Shown: positions 34,969 to 43,440 of the stretch, piece after piece
Numbering within the stretch: position 1 is the stretch's first letter
Layout of the letters: every line of letters starts with the position of its first letter
Origin: Xaviernesmea oryzae
Lineage (GTDB): Bacteria > Pseudomonadota > Alphaproteobacteria > Rhizobiales > Rhizobiaceae
Direction: 5' to 3'
NCBI RefSeq assembly: GCF_900177415.1
Contig: NZ_FXAF01000011.1
Coordinates: 992,001-1,056,000 of the forward strand
DNA length: 64,000 bases
Made by a program: the position numbers and the translations under genes
Notes under the pieces: generated by a model
Database searches by the model: none
What the model saw: only the letters and a program-made list of their open reading frames with translations
What the model was told of the DNA's origin: nothing

Positions 34969-35487
34969 CTAGTCGCGCCAGCCGATTGTTCCCTTGAGCC
35001 GGGAATGCACGTCTTCCGCAATCGGTACGACGAGAACGCGGGCCGGATCGACGGGACCCGGGAATTCCAGGGCGTTGTAGGCGACCTTCTCGAAGCCGAG
35101 CGGGCAATAATACGGCGGATCGCCGACGAGGATCACCGCCTCCGACCCTTTCCGTCTGGCCGCCTCGATCGCGATCCGCACCAGCTCCCGGCCGATGCCC
35201 TGGTTCTTGTGTGACGGGCGGACGGCGAGCGGTCCGAGCAGATGCCCTTTCACACCCCCCGCCAGCACCGGCGTCATCCGGACCGAAGCGATCGTCTCGC
35301 CGTCGTCCGTGCAGACGAAGGAAAGCGACCGGTCATGCGGCCCCTGCTCGCGGATGCGCGCGGCGGCGCGCGCATGCCGGCCGGGACCGAATGCTTCCGC
35401 ATTGATGAGTTCGATGACGCCGTCGTGGGACGCATCCTCGGTGAGATAGACGAGTTCGTGCTTTGGCTGGAGGTTGTGCTTATGCAT
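34969..35487 (-). CDS. GNAT acetyltransferase, YhbS-like
   Basis: A 172-residue protein with LLGPLAVRPSHKNQGIGRELVRIAIEAARRKGSEAVILVGDPPYYCPLGFEKV, the pattern of the YhbS-type N-acetyltransferases. An unrelated GNAT branch from the tandem pair upstream. Substrate unknown. Confidence 0.87.
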   Translation of the reverse strand: MHKHNLQPKHELVYLTEDASHDGVIELINAEAFGPGRHARAAARIREQGPHDRSLSFVCTDDGETIASVRMTPVLAGGVKGHLLGPLAVRPSHKNQGIGRELVRIAIEAARRKGSEAVILVGDPPYYCPLGFEKVAYNALEFPGPVDPARVLVVPIAEDVHSRLKGTIGWRD

Positions 35488-35751
35488 GGAGAGACTGAAG
35501 CCGTGAAATTAAGAGCGGACAGGACAAGTGATCTCGATGACGCCGTTCATCGGCGTCCTGGTCTTGAGATCAGCGTCGTCGCAGTGCCCGTGCTTCGGTC
35601 ATGAGAGAGGTTCGCCTCCAAATTGCGGAAAGCGACCTAGCAGGAAAATGTGGCCGCGTCCAATGCAAAAACAGAGCGTTCATAAATTCCCGCCTCGTAA
35701 TCTCCCGCGGCTGCCGTATCTTTGTGCGAAAGGAACCCGAAGGAGACCGCC

Positions 35752-36741
35752 ATGGGCATGCTCGTCGATGGAAAATGGCACGACGTCTGGTACGACACGA
35801 AGGAGAGCAAAGGCCATTTCAAACGGGCGGCCTCGCGATTTCGCAACTGGGTAACGGCCGACGGCTCGGCCGGTCCTTCCGGAAGGGCCGGCTTCAAGGC
35901 GGAGGCCGGGCGTTACCACCTCTACGTCTCCTATGCCTGCCCCTGGGCGCACCGCACGCTGATCTTCCGCAAGCTGAAGAAGCTCGAAGACCTGATCTCC
36001 GTCTCCGTCGTCGATTACCTGATGCTGGAGAACGGCTGGGAATTCAAGCAGCGTGATGGCGCCACGGGCGATACGCTCTACGGCCTGGATTACCTCTACC
36101 AGGTCTATCTGAAGGCCGATCCGCACTATTCCGGCCGCGTCACGGTGCCGGTCCTCTGGGACAAGCAACAGCAGACGATCGTCTCCAACGAGAGCTCGGA
36201 AATCATCCGCATGTTCAACAGCGCCTTCGACGGGCTGACGGGATCGACCGCCGATTATTACCCGGCGGAACTGCGCGGCGACATCGATGCGCTGAACGCA
36301 ATCGTCTACGACACCGTCAACAACGGCGTCTACAAGGCCGGTTTCGCGACCGCGCAGGAGGCCTACGAGGAAGCCGTCGCCCGCCTGTTCGAAACGCTCG
36401 GCATGCTGGAAAAACGCCTTGCCGGCAGCCGCTATCTCTTCGGCGACCGCCTGACCGAGGCCGACTGGCGGCTCTTCACGACGCTTCTGCGCTTCGACCC
36501 CGTCTATGTCGGTCACTTCAAGTGCAACATCCGCCGCATCGCCGATTACCCGAACCTCTCAGGCTACCTGCGCGACCTCTATCAGCATCCGGGCGTGGCC
36601 GAGACCTGCAACCTCCTCCACATCAAGAACCACTATTACCGGAGCCACCTGACCATCAACCCGACCGGCATCGTGCCTGCCGGCCCAACGATCGATCTCG
36701 ACGCGCCGCACGGGCGGGAGAAGCTGAAGCAGGCGGCTTGA
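35752..36741 (+). CDS. Glutathionyl-hydroquinone reductase
   Basis: A 329-residue Xi-class glutathione transferase of the YqjG/EcmB type. The active-site stretch is YVSYACPWAHRTLIFRKLKKL with the catalytic Cys, followed by VPVLWDKQQQTIVSNESSEIIRMFN and RYLFGDRLTEADWRLFTTLLRFD. It reduces glutathionyl-hydroquinones to free hydroquinones. AAGGAGA lies 6 bp before the ATG; an upstream in-frame start is unsupported. Confidence 0.94.
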   Translation: MGMLVDGKWHDVWYDTKESKGHFKRAASRFRNWVTADGSAGPSGRAGFKAEAGRYHLYVSYACPWAHRTLIFRKLKKLEDLISVSVVDYLMLENGWEFKQRDGATGDTLYGLDYLYQVYLKADPHYSGRVTVPVLWDKQQQTIVSNESSEIIRMFNSAFDGLTGSTADYYPAELRGDIDALNAIVYDTVNNGVYKAGFATAQEAYEEAVARLFETLGMLEKRLAGSRYLFGDRLTEADWRLFTTLLRFDPVYVGHFKCNIRRIADYPNLSGYLRDLYQHPGVAETCNLLHIKNHYYRSHLTINPTGIVPAGPTIDLDAPHGREKLKQAA

Positions 36742-36833
36742 TTTGAAATCCCCGCCCTCGCCCCTCTCCCCGCTCGCGGCAGGGCAATTGCTGATGCTTC
36801 TATGGAATGATGAGACGGCAGCAGCCTCTCCTA

Positions 36834-36963
36834 CTCCCCAGCGGGGAGAAGGTGCCCGACAGGGCGGATGAGGGGGGCGAAGCCAAACTCCAGCGCCGCG
36901 TCTGCCGCGTGTACACCCCCTCATCGCCTCGCTTTGCTCGGCACTTCTCCCCGCTGGGGAGAA
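36834..36963. repeat. Palindromic repeat, CCCCAGCGGGG family
   Basis: CTCCCCAGCGGGGAGAAG at the left end and CTTCTCCCCGCTGGGGAG at the right end are inverse complements. An inner pair, GATGAGGGGG and CCCCCTCATC, adds a second level. It lies between the hydroquinone reductase and the NUDIX gene, which converge. The same core recurs at 52308-52484. Confidence 0.88.
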
Positions 36964-37038
36964 GAGGGCGCAAGCCGAACTCGCTCGGTTCCTCATCCTG
37001 CCTCAAGGGAAAGAGGGCTATTATGAGAGGCAGCAGCC

Positions 37039-37527
37039 TCACCAATAATCCGACCTCTCCGCCTCCCCGCCCAGTTCCTTGAGCCGTCTCCGCGTCGCGC
37101 TGGTCGTGTCCTTCGGCAGGGCGTCCAATGGGAAGAAACCGCTCTCGGCGATCTCCCGGTCGGGTGCGCGCGGTGCCGTCTGCTCCACGGTCACCCGATA
37201 GAACAGCACGTGGTCGCGCCTGCTGGCGTTGCGGTTGTAATAGACATGGAAAAGCTCCGCCTCGCCGCGGATCTCGAGATTGCCCTCTTCCCGCAATTCC
37301 TTCCTCAGAGCGTCGAGCGCCGTCTCCAGCGGCTCCATGCCGCCGCCCGGCATGTACCAGCCGGGGATGTATGTATGGCGGACGAGGAAGATGCGGCCTT
37401 CCGCATCGAAGCATGCGGCGCGCACGCCGAGCGTCATGCCACGCCTCACGAGGAAGAACCGGTGCATCAGCCAGACCAGCGCCCGCGTCCGAAATCCCCG
37501 GATTTCCGGGATGCCTTCGTCACTCAT
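37039..37527 (-). CDS. NUDIX hydrolase
   Basis: A 162-residue protein with the NUDIX box GGGMEPLETALDALRKELREEGNLEI, matching G-x5-E-x7-REUxEExGU. RIFLVRHTYIPGWYMPGGG precedes it. The substrate cannot be told. It is divergent from the metallophosphoesterase gene. Confidence 0.88.
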   Translation of the reverse strand: MSDEGIPEIRGFRTRALVWLMHRFFLVRRGMTLGVRAACFDAEGRIFLVRHTYIPGWYMPGGGMEPLETALDALRKELREEGNLEIRGEAELFHVYYNRNASRRDHVLFYRVTVEQTAPRAPDREIAESGFFPLDALPKDTTSATRRRLKELGGEAERSDYW

Positions 37528-37592
37528 TCATAACTCCGGGAGGGGCCAGAAAATCGATAACGATTTATCGGCTTATGCGTTATGTGTGCGCC

Positions 37593-38546
37593 ATGTTCAA
37601 ATTCGCGCATATTTCCGACATCCATCTGGGACCGCTTCCGAAGCTCACGCTGCGTGAACTTTTCTCTAAACGGATCACCGGCTTTGTGAACTGGCACCGG
37701 AACCGGCGCAAGCACCTTTTCGTCAATACGCTCGACCTGCTTTTGAGCGATTTGAAGACGCACGAACCCGATCAGCTCGTCATCACCGGCGATCTCGTCA
37801 ATCTTGCGACCGGCATCGAGACCAAGCTCGCCGGCGAATGGCTGGAGACGATCGGCAGTCCGCTCGACACCACCGTGGTGCCCGGCAATCACGACGCCTA
37901 CGTGCCGGGCGCCCACGACAAGTCGGTCAAGGCCTGGTATCCCTTCATCGCCAGCGACGACGATCCGAAGGACTGGCCGGAAGACGATCACGTCTTCCCC
38001 ACCTATCGCCGCCGCGGCCCCATCGCGATCATCGGCTGCTCCACATCCAACGCCACGCCCCCCTTTTCGGCGTCCGGCTATTATAGTCCCCGCCAGGCGC
38101 GCGAGACGGTGAACCTGTTGAAGAAGGCGGGCGATGAAGGCCTCTTTCGCGTCGTGCTGATCCACCACCCGCCGATCCGCGGCGCCACCTCTTCCCACAA
38201 GCGCATGCTCGGCATCCGCCGTTTCGCCGCGGCGATCTCCACCGGAGGCGCCGAGCTCGTGCTGCACGGCCACACCCACCTGAACACGCTTTACTGGCTG
38301 AGGAGCCACCAGGGCCAGGTTCCGGTGGTCGGCATAGCCTCCGCCTCGCAAGGCCCCGGCGGCCACAAGCCGCGCGCCGCCTACAACCTCTTCACGCTGT
38401 CGGGCGAACCCGGCGCCTGGAACCTGCTCTGCGAGCGGTACGGCCTGACGGAAAGCGGCGACGGCGTCGTGCTCGACAACAGCCGCCTCCTCTACGGCGA
38501 AACGCCGGCTGCGCTGTCGATTCCCGAAGCGGCCAGAATGTTGTAG
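37593..38546 (+). CDS. Calcineurin-like metallophosphoesterase
   Basis: A 317-residue protein with the full metal site: FAHISDIHLG, VITGDLVN, VVPGNHDAY, LIHHPPIRG and VLHGHTHLN. The ATG at 37593 gives the family N-terminus; the frame is open further upstream but runs antisense to the NUDIX gene. The substrate could be a cyclic nucleotide or a phospholipid head group. Confidence 0.92.
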   Translation: MFKFAHISDIHLGPLPKLTLRELFSKRITGFVNWHRNRRKHLFVNTLDLLLSDLKTHEPDQLVITGDLVNLATGIETKLAGEWLETIGSPLDTTVVPGNHDAYVPGAHDKSVKAWYPFIASDDDPKDWPEDDHVFPTYRRRGPIAIIGCSTSNATPPFSASGYYSPRQARETVNLLKKAGDEGLFRVVLIHHPPIRGATSSHKRMLGIRRFAAAISTGGAELVLHGHTHLNTLYWLRSHQGQVPVVGIASASQGPGGHKPRAAYNLFTLSGEPGAWNLLCERYGLTESGDGVVLDNSRLLYGETPAALSIPEAARML

Positions 38547-38647
38547 ACTAATCGGCGCGAATGTTGCGGAATCGCCACAATCCAGTCATAGCTAATAACC
38601 CCACTGCCGTCATCGGAACATATCAGAAGCAGAGCCGCCTCCTGTCC

Positions 38648-39127
38648 ATGAACCAGCCGAACGCATCGACCGACATCCGGCGCGATCTTGTCGCCCTCCT
38701 GCCGCGCCTGCGCCGCTTCGCGCTGACGCTGACGGGCGGCGCGCCGGAGGCGGACGAACTGGTGCGCGACGTGGCCGGACGGGCGATCCAGAAGAGCCAC
38801 CACTGGAAGGGCGAAGGCCGGCTGGAGAACTGGCTCTTCAGCATGATGCGCAGCACCTGGGCGGACGAGGCGAAGAAGCGCAGGCGGATGGACCCGGACC
38901 TGGTCGACGCCGGCTGCGCGCCCGAAAGCCGCAAACCGTCGAATTTCGTCGTGTCCCTGCCGGACGGATTGGCGAGCGCTTTCCTTCTGGTGGATGTGGA
39001 AGGCTTCACCTATTCAGAAGCCGCCGCCATCCTCGGCATCCAGCCCGATCTCCTCGCCACCCGCCTCTGTGCCGCCCGCCTCGATCTTGCCACTACCGGC
39101 GTGCGAACGAGCGAGCGGAGAGCCTGA
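38648..39127 (+). CDS. Putative ECF-type RNA polymerase sigma factor
   Basis: A 159-residue protein. LVALLPRLRRFALTLTGGAPEADELVRDV is region 2.1-2.2 like and GRLENWLFSMMRSTWADEAKKRRR region 2.4 like. The C-terminal FLLVDVEGFTYSEAAAILGIQPDLLATRLCAARLDL is a shortened region 4. It is small for an ECF sigma factor, and the region 2 core is degenerate, so promoter recognition may be unusual. The anti-sigma-like gene follows 3 bp downstream. Confidence 0.8.
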   Translation: MNQPNASTDIRRDLVALLPRLRRFALTLTGGAPEADELVRDVAGRAIQKSHHWKGEGRLENWLFSMMRSTWADEAKKRRRMDPDLVDAGCAPESRKPSNFVVSLPDGLASAFLLVDVEGFTYSEAAAILGIQPDLLATRLCAARLDLATTGVRTSERRA

Positions 39128-39130
39128 TCG

Positions 39131-39976
39131 ATGAGCACCGCTCAGCCGTCACCGCTGGAATTGCGGCTTTCCGCCTATGTCGACGGCCAAGCCGGCGAAC
39201 ACGACAGGCACTCGGTCGAGGAATTGCTGGTCAACGATCCGCAGGCGCGCGCGCTGCACGACACGCTGAAGCGCGGCGCCGATATCGGCCGGCAAGCCTT
39301 CGACGACATGCTGAAGGAACCCGTGCCGCTCGATCTCGTGCGCGCCATCAGGAACGCACCGCTGCCGCGCCGGGCCGTACGCCTGCCGCAGGCGCCGCGC
39401 CCGTCGATCGCCTTCAAGCCGTCCGGTCCTCGGGTTCTCGCTGCCTGTCTTCTTTTCTTCGCGCTGGGTAGCGGGGCCGGCTACATGCTCGGCAACCGTC
39501 CGGCCACGCCGGAGGTGACGGCAATTTCGGCTCCTGGGGCGAGCAGCCGTGACTGGCTGGACGACATCATCGCCCAGTACCGGCTCTATGCGCGCCAGAC
39601 CAATCATCTTGCCGAGATACCGGCCGAAAGGGCGGCGGACATACTCGAATGGCTGACGACCAATACGGGGGTCGGCTTCCGGATTCCCGATCTCGGAGAC
39701 AGCGGCCTGACCTTCCAGGGCGCCCGGCTCTTCACGGCCGGCGGCACGCCGGTCGGCCAGCTTCTCTACCGGCGCACCGACGGGGAAGGAGACGGCGACG
39801 TGATTGCCATCTCCTTCACCAAGACCAGGCCGGAGGGCAACCGCTCCATCGAGGAGATCCGCAACGACACCGGGCTCGTCACCTGGGTCACCCCGCTTGC
39901 CACCTACATGGTGATCGGCCCCTCCTCCGCGGCAGACCTCGACGACATCGCCGCCAAGGCCGCGGGATTGATTTAG
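39131..39976 (+). CDS. Putative membrane anti-sigma factor
   Basis: A 281-residue protein. The N-terminal LELRLSAYVDGQAGEHDRHSVEELL is a zinc-finger-like anti-sigma domain without obvious Cys ligands. A span follows at about 97-115 (RVLAACLLFFALGSGAGYML), then a periplasmic domain. Its place directly behind the sigma gene is the main support. Confidence 0.78.
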   Translation: MSTAQPSPLELRLSAYVDGQAGEHDRHSVEELLVNDPQARALHDTLKRGADIGRQAFDDMLKEPVPLDLVRAIRNAPLPRRAVRLPQAPRPSIAFKPSGPRVLAACLLFFALGSGAGYMLGNRPATPEVTAISAPGASSRDWLDDIIAQYRLYARQTNHLAEIPAERAADILEWLTTNTGVGFRIPDLGDSGLTFQGARLFTAGGTPVGQLLYRRTDGEGDGDVIAISFTKTRPEGNRSIEEIRNDTGLVTWVTPLATYMVIGPSSAADLDDIAAKAAGLI

Positions 39977-39995
39977 GCCCGAGGGGCAGCCCGGC

Positions 39996-41708
39996 TTAGC
40001 CCTGCCGCTCCTCCAGCACCCGGTTGGCGGCGGAAACGATCGCCTCCAGCGAAGCCGCCACGATATTCGTGTTGATCCCGGCGCCGAAGAGTTTTCCGCC
40101 CGGATGCTCCATCTCCACATAGGCGATCGCCGAGGCGTTGGAACCGTGCTGCAGCGAGTGCTCGGAGTAGTCGGCCACCGAGAGATCGATCCCCAGATAG
40201 GTCGACAGCGCGTTGATGAAACCGTCGATCGGACCGGTCCCCTTGCCCTCGATGCGTTTCGTCTCGCCGCGATCGGTGATCTCCGCCGCCACGATGCGGA
40301 TGCCCTTGTGGTCGCCGCCGGCCGGATAGGTATGGTGGTCGACGAATTTCAACCGCGCGCCGGGCTGCTCCACATAACGCTCGATGAAGCGCTCATAGAT
40401 ACGCTTCGAAGGAAGCTCCTTGCCCTCTTCGTCGGTGATGCGCTGGATGTCCTCGCGGAACTCCACCTGCAGGTTGCGCGGCAGATTGATGCCGTAATCC
40501 GCCTGGAGGATATAGGCGATGCCGCCCTTGCCGGACTGCGAGTTGATGCGGATGATCGCCTCGTAGGAACGTCCGACATCCTGCGGATCGATCGGCAGAT
40601 AGGGCACTTCCCATACCGGATGGTTGGCGACCTTGATCGCCTTCATGCCCTTGTTGATCGCGTCCTGGTGCGAGCCCGAAAAGGCGGTATAGACCAGTTC
40701 GCCCACGTAAGGATGGCGCTCCGGGATCTTCATCTCGTTGGAATATTCGTAGACATCCTTGATGTGTTCGATGTTCGAGCAGTCCAGTTCGGGATCGATG
40801 CCCTGCGTGTACATGTTGAGCGCCAGCGTCACCACGTCCACGTTGCCGGTGCGCTCTCCATTGCCAAACAGCGTGCCCTCGACGCGATCGGCGCCGGCCA
40901 TCAGACCGAGTTCCGTCGCGGCGATGCCGGTGCCCCGGTCGTTATGCGGATGCAGCGAGATGATGATGTTCTCGCGGTTGTCGATCTGCCGGCACATCCA
41001 CTCGATCTGGTCGGCATAGACGTTCGGCGTCGCCATCTCGACCGTGGACGGCAGGTTGATGATCAGCTTGTTGTCGGCGGTGGGCTTCACCACCTCGATC
41101 ACGGCATTGCAGATCTCCAGCGCCACGTCGAGTTCGGTGCCGGTAAAGCTTTCAGGCGAATACTGGAAGCGGTAGTCCCCGCCGGCCTTCGCGGCCATGT
41201 CGGTGATCATCTTCGCCGCATCGACCGCGATCTGCTTGATGCCATGGACATCCTTGGCGAATACCACGCGGCGCTGCAGCTCGGAGGTGGAGTTGTAGAA
41301 ATGGATGATCGGGTGCTTGGCGCCTTCCAGCGCCTCGAACGTGCGGGTGATCAGTTCCGGCCGGCACTGGACGAGGACCTGCATGGAGACGTCGTCCGGC
41401 ACGCCGCCCTCCTCCACGCACCAGCGGGCGAAATCGAAGTCGGTCTGCGAGGCGGAAGGAAAGCCGACCTCGATTTCCTTGAACCCCATGTCGAGCAGCA
41501 GCTTGAACATGCGGGCCTTGCGGTCATGCCCCATCGGGTTGACCAGCGACTGGTTGCCGTCGCGCAGGTCCACCGAGCACCAGATCGGTGCCTTGGAGAT
41601 GGTTTTCGACGGCCAGGTCCGGTCGGGGATGTCGATCGTCGGATAGGCCCGGTATTTCACCGCCGCCTGCGGCATGCCCTGTTTGGGAGAATAGGTTTTG
41701 GCGTCCAT
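39996..41708 (-). CDS. leuA: 2-isopropylmalate synthase
   Basis: A 570-residue long-form LeuA that condenses acetyl-CoA with 2-oxoisovalerate, the first leucine-specific step. The catalytic entry is IWCSVDLRDGNQSLVNPM, with IEVGFPSASQTDFDF and IISLHPHNDRGTGIA; the C-terminal leucine-binding regulatory domain covers the last 120 residues or so. Its 270-nt transcribed leader encodes a probable leucine leader peptide and can form alternative structures (next entries). Confidence 0.97.
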   Translation of the reverse strand: MDAKTYSPKQGMPQAAVKYRAYPTIDIPDRTWPSKTISKAPIWCSVDLRDGNQSLVNPMGHDRKARMFKLLLDMGFKEIEVGFPSASQTDFDFARWCVEEGGVPDDVSMQVLVQCRPELITRTFEALEGAKHPIIHFYNSTSELQRRVVFAKDVHGIKQIAVDAAKMITDMAAKAGGDYRFQYSPESFTGTELDVALEICNAVIEVVKPTADNKLIINLPSTVEMATPNVYADQIEWMCRQIDNRENIIISLHPHNDRGTGIAATELGLMAGADRVEGTLFGNGERTGNVDVVTLALNMYTQGIDPELDCSNIEHIKDVYEYSNEMKIPERHPYVGELVYTAFSGSHQDAINKGMKAIKVANHPVWEVPYLPIDPQDVGRSYEAIIRINSQSGKGGIAYILQADYGINLPRNLQVEFREDIQRITDEEGKELPSKRIYERFIERYVEQPGARLKFVDHHTYPAGGDHKGIRIVAAEITDRGETKRIEGKGTGPIDGFINALSTYLGIDLSVADYSEHSLQHGSNASAIAYVEMEHPGGKLFGAGINTNIVAASLEAIVSAANRVLEERQG

Positions 41709-41765
41709 TGTCTTCGTCTCTCTTTACGCACCGCGGCATCCGGAGGATTGGCCATGATCGGTGCG

Positions 41766-41883
41766 GACCTTACGCGGTCTTTTCTCTATCGGTCTTGAAT
41801 GTTCGTGAGAGGAGCTCTTACGCCGGCAGGGCTTTTCGGCCGCCGGGCGCTCCTCAACGGACCCGGCAACCGCGCGTAAGGTC
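41766..41883 (-). promoter_or_regulatory. Candidate leuA attenuator structures
   Basis: GACCTTACGCG, lying over the leucine codons of the leader (41883-41873), is an exact 11-bp complement of CGCGTAAGGTC further on (41776-41766). Between them GAGGAGC (41855-41849) and GCTCCTC (41815-41809) close a GC-rich hairpin with bulged inner stem. CGCACCG and CGGTGCG form another small stem just before the leuA ribosome-binding site. There is no T-run, so control might act on translation or by Rho. Inferred from base pairing only. Confidence 0.45.
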
Positions 41884-41979
41884 GAGGCTAAGAAGCGAGG
41901 AAAGCGCAAAAACCGGTGCCCCGGCCGCAATGCGGCAGGTGGACGAACGGCTGGACATGATTGCGCCTGTCATGGTCAT
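41854..41979 (-). CDS. Putative leucine leader peptide of leuA
   Basis: A 41-codon frame starting MTMTGAIMSSRSS and containing FALSSLLSLDLTR, where five of nine residues are leucine (CTT or CTC codons, which are rarer than CTG in the flanking genes). The first ATG lies 8 bp after a TATACA -10 box, so the mRNA would be leaderless. Inner ATGs at 41973 and 41958 are alternatives. The leucine codons overlap the 11-bp pairing segment, as needed for ribosome-stalling control. No protein evidence. Confidence 0.5.
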   Translation of the reverse strand: MTMTGAIMSSRSSTCRIAAGAPVFALSSLLSLDLTRGCRVR

Positions 41980-41987
41980 GGGCAGGA

Positions 41988-42016
41988 TGTATAACCGCGG
42001 GAAAAAATCGAGGCAA
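41988..42016 (-). promoter_or_regulatory. Promoter of the leuA leader
   Basis: TTGCCT (42016-42011) and TATACA (41993-41988) are 17 bp apart, between the benE stop and the leader ATG. The geometry (17-bp spacer, 8 bp from the -10 box to the ATG) is identical to the trpL promoter at 51267-51295. Confidence 0.6.
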
Positions 42017-42024
42017 GCCCCTGT

Positions 42025-43209
42025 TCACTTTTTCGCGGACCGCATGAAACGGGTAAGCGCCATCATGACGCCGCCGGCGATCAGCCCCCAGAAGGCGCCG
42101 GAAATGCCTGCGAAGGAAAGGCCGGACGCGGTGACGAGGAAGGTGATCGCCGCCGCTTCGCGCGTTTCCGGCTCCCGGTAGGCCGCGAAAGCCGAGCTGG
42201 CGAAAGCATTGATCAGGCCGAGGCCGGCGACCGCCTGCAGCAGGATCGGCGGCGCCAGCGACACGAAGGCGATGGTGCCGCCGGCGACGAGCCCGAGTGC
42301 GATATAGCCGAAGCCGCTGACGATCGTCGCCCAGTAACGTCTCGCGGGGTCCGGATGGGCATCCTCGCTGGCGCACATGGCAGCCGTGATTGCGGCCATG
42401 TTGACCGGCACGCCCCCCACCAGCCCGCCGAGAATGGTGAAGATGCCGGTCCCGGCGAAGAGCACGCCCGGCGGCGGCTCGTAATTATGGACCTTGAGAA
42501 TGGCGATGCCCGGAATATTCTGAGAGGCCATGGTGACGATGAAAAGCGGGATCGCCACCGAGATCGCGCCATGCAGGGTGAACACCGGTTCGATGAAGGT
42601 GAAGCCCGGATGGATGGCGGCGCCGATCTGCCCCATCGCATCCGGCGGCAGGTCCACTCCCAAGACGAGCACCAGGATCAGCGCGCCGAGCGAGGCCGGC
42701 ACCGCCCAGAGCCGCCAGCGCGACACCACAACCATCCAGGTGAGCACGATCGGCAACCCGAGCGCCGCATTGAACGCCACCGCCTTGATCGGCGCGAGAC
42801 AAAGGCTGAGCAGGATGCCGGCGAGCATCGCGTTGGCGAGCGGCGCCGGGATGGCTCGAATGGCCCGCCCCAGCGGTCGGAAAAGGCCGGACAGGATGAT
42901 CAGCACGCCGCAGACGGCAAACGCGCCGACCGCGGCCGGAAACCCGCCCTCGATCACGCCGATGCCGGCGAGCAGCGCCGCGCCGGGCGTCGTCCAGGCC
43001 ATGCTGACCGGCATGCGGAACCACACGGAAAACACGATCGCGAGGACGCCGGTCGAAATCGACTGCGCGGCCAGTCCGGAAGCGATTTCCGGTGCCGTGG
43101 CTCCCATGGCCTGCAGCCCCTGCATGATGACGGCGAAGGAACTGATGAAGCCGACGAAAGCGGTGAGCAGGCCCATCATCAGGGCGGAGACGGAAAAATC
43201 CTTGAGCAT
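42025..43209 (-). CDS. benE: BenE-family benzoate/H+ symporter
   Basis: A 394-residue 12-span protein. The BenE-family segments AVIMQGLQAMGATAPEIASGLAAQSIS, MPVSMAWTTPGAALLAG and FVTMASQNIPGIAILKVHNYEPPPGVLFAGTGI-type sequence are all clear. No aromatic-degradation genes are nearby, so benzoate as substrate is by family only. Confidence 0.9.
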   Translation of the reverse strand: MLKDFSVSALMMGLLTAFVGFISSFAVIMQGLQAMGATAPEIASGLAAQSISTGVLAIVFSVWFRMPVSMAWTTPGAALLAGIGVIEGGFPAAVGAFAVCGVLIILSGLFRPLGRAIRAIPAPLANAMLAGILLSLCLAPIKAVAFNAALGLPIVLTWMVVVSRWRLWAVPASLGALILVLVLGVDLPPDAMGQIGAAIHPGFTFIEPVFTLHGAISVAIPLFIVTMASQNIPGIAILKVHNYEPPPGVLFAGTGIFTILGGLVGGVPVNMAAITAAMCASEDAHPDPARRYWATIVSGFGYIALGLVAGGTIAFVSLAPPILLQAVAGLGLINAFASSAFAAYREPETREAAAITFLVTASGLSFAGISGAFWGLIAGGVMMALTRFMRSAKK

Positions 43210-43379
43210 GCGGGCGGGACTCGTAGGGATGGAAGTCCGTTATCGAGCACAAGCCCCGCGTCGAAGGCAAGCGAGATTGGGGGAAAAGAGTACGGCACAT
43301 TCGGGATCGGGGCCGATTTCGGGCATGCGGATCGCTTGATGCTCCTCCATGACGATCGAATTTTCTTTGCGGAGAACCA

Positions 43380-43419
43380 TTGACCCGGCCCCTGGGACTG
43401 CCCCGATAGAGGGGCGGTC
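43380..43419 (+). promoter_or_regulatory. Possible MerR-type autoregulated promoter
   Basis: TTGACC (43380-43385) and GATAGA (43405-43410) are 19 bp apart. A dyad with 9-bp arms, GACTGCCCC (43396-43404) and GGGGCGGTC (43411-43419), differs at one pair and surrounds the -10 box. It ends 21 bp before the TTG start of the MerR gene. Confidence 0.4.
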
Positions 43420-43440
43420 AACAACCAGCGAGGTGATTCC

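Noticed and set aside
41709..41930. An additional gene in the leuA upstream region
   Set aside because: The only frame with meaning is the Leu-rich leader; other frames lack a ribosome-binding site or domain.
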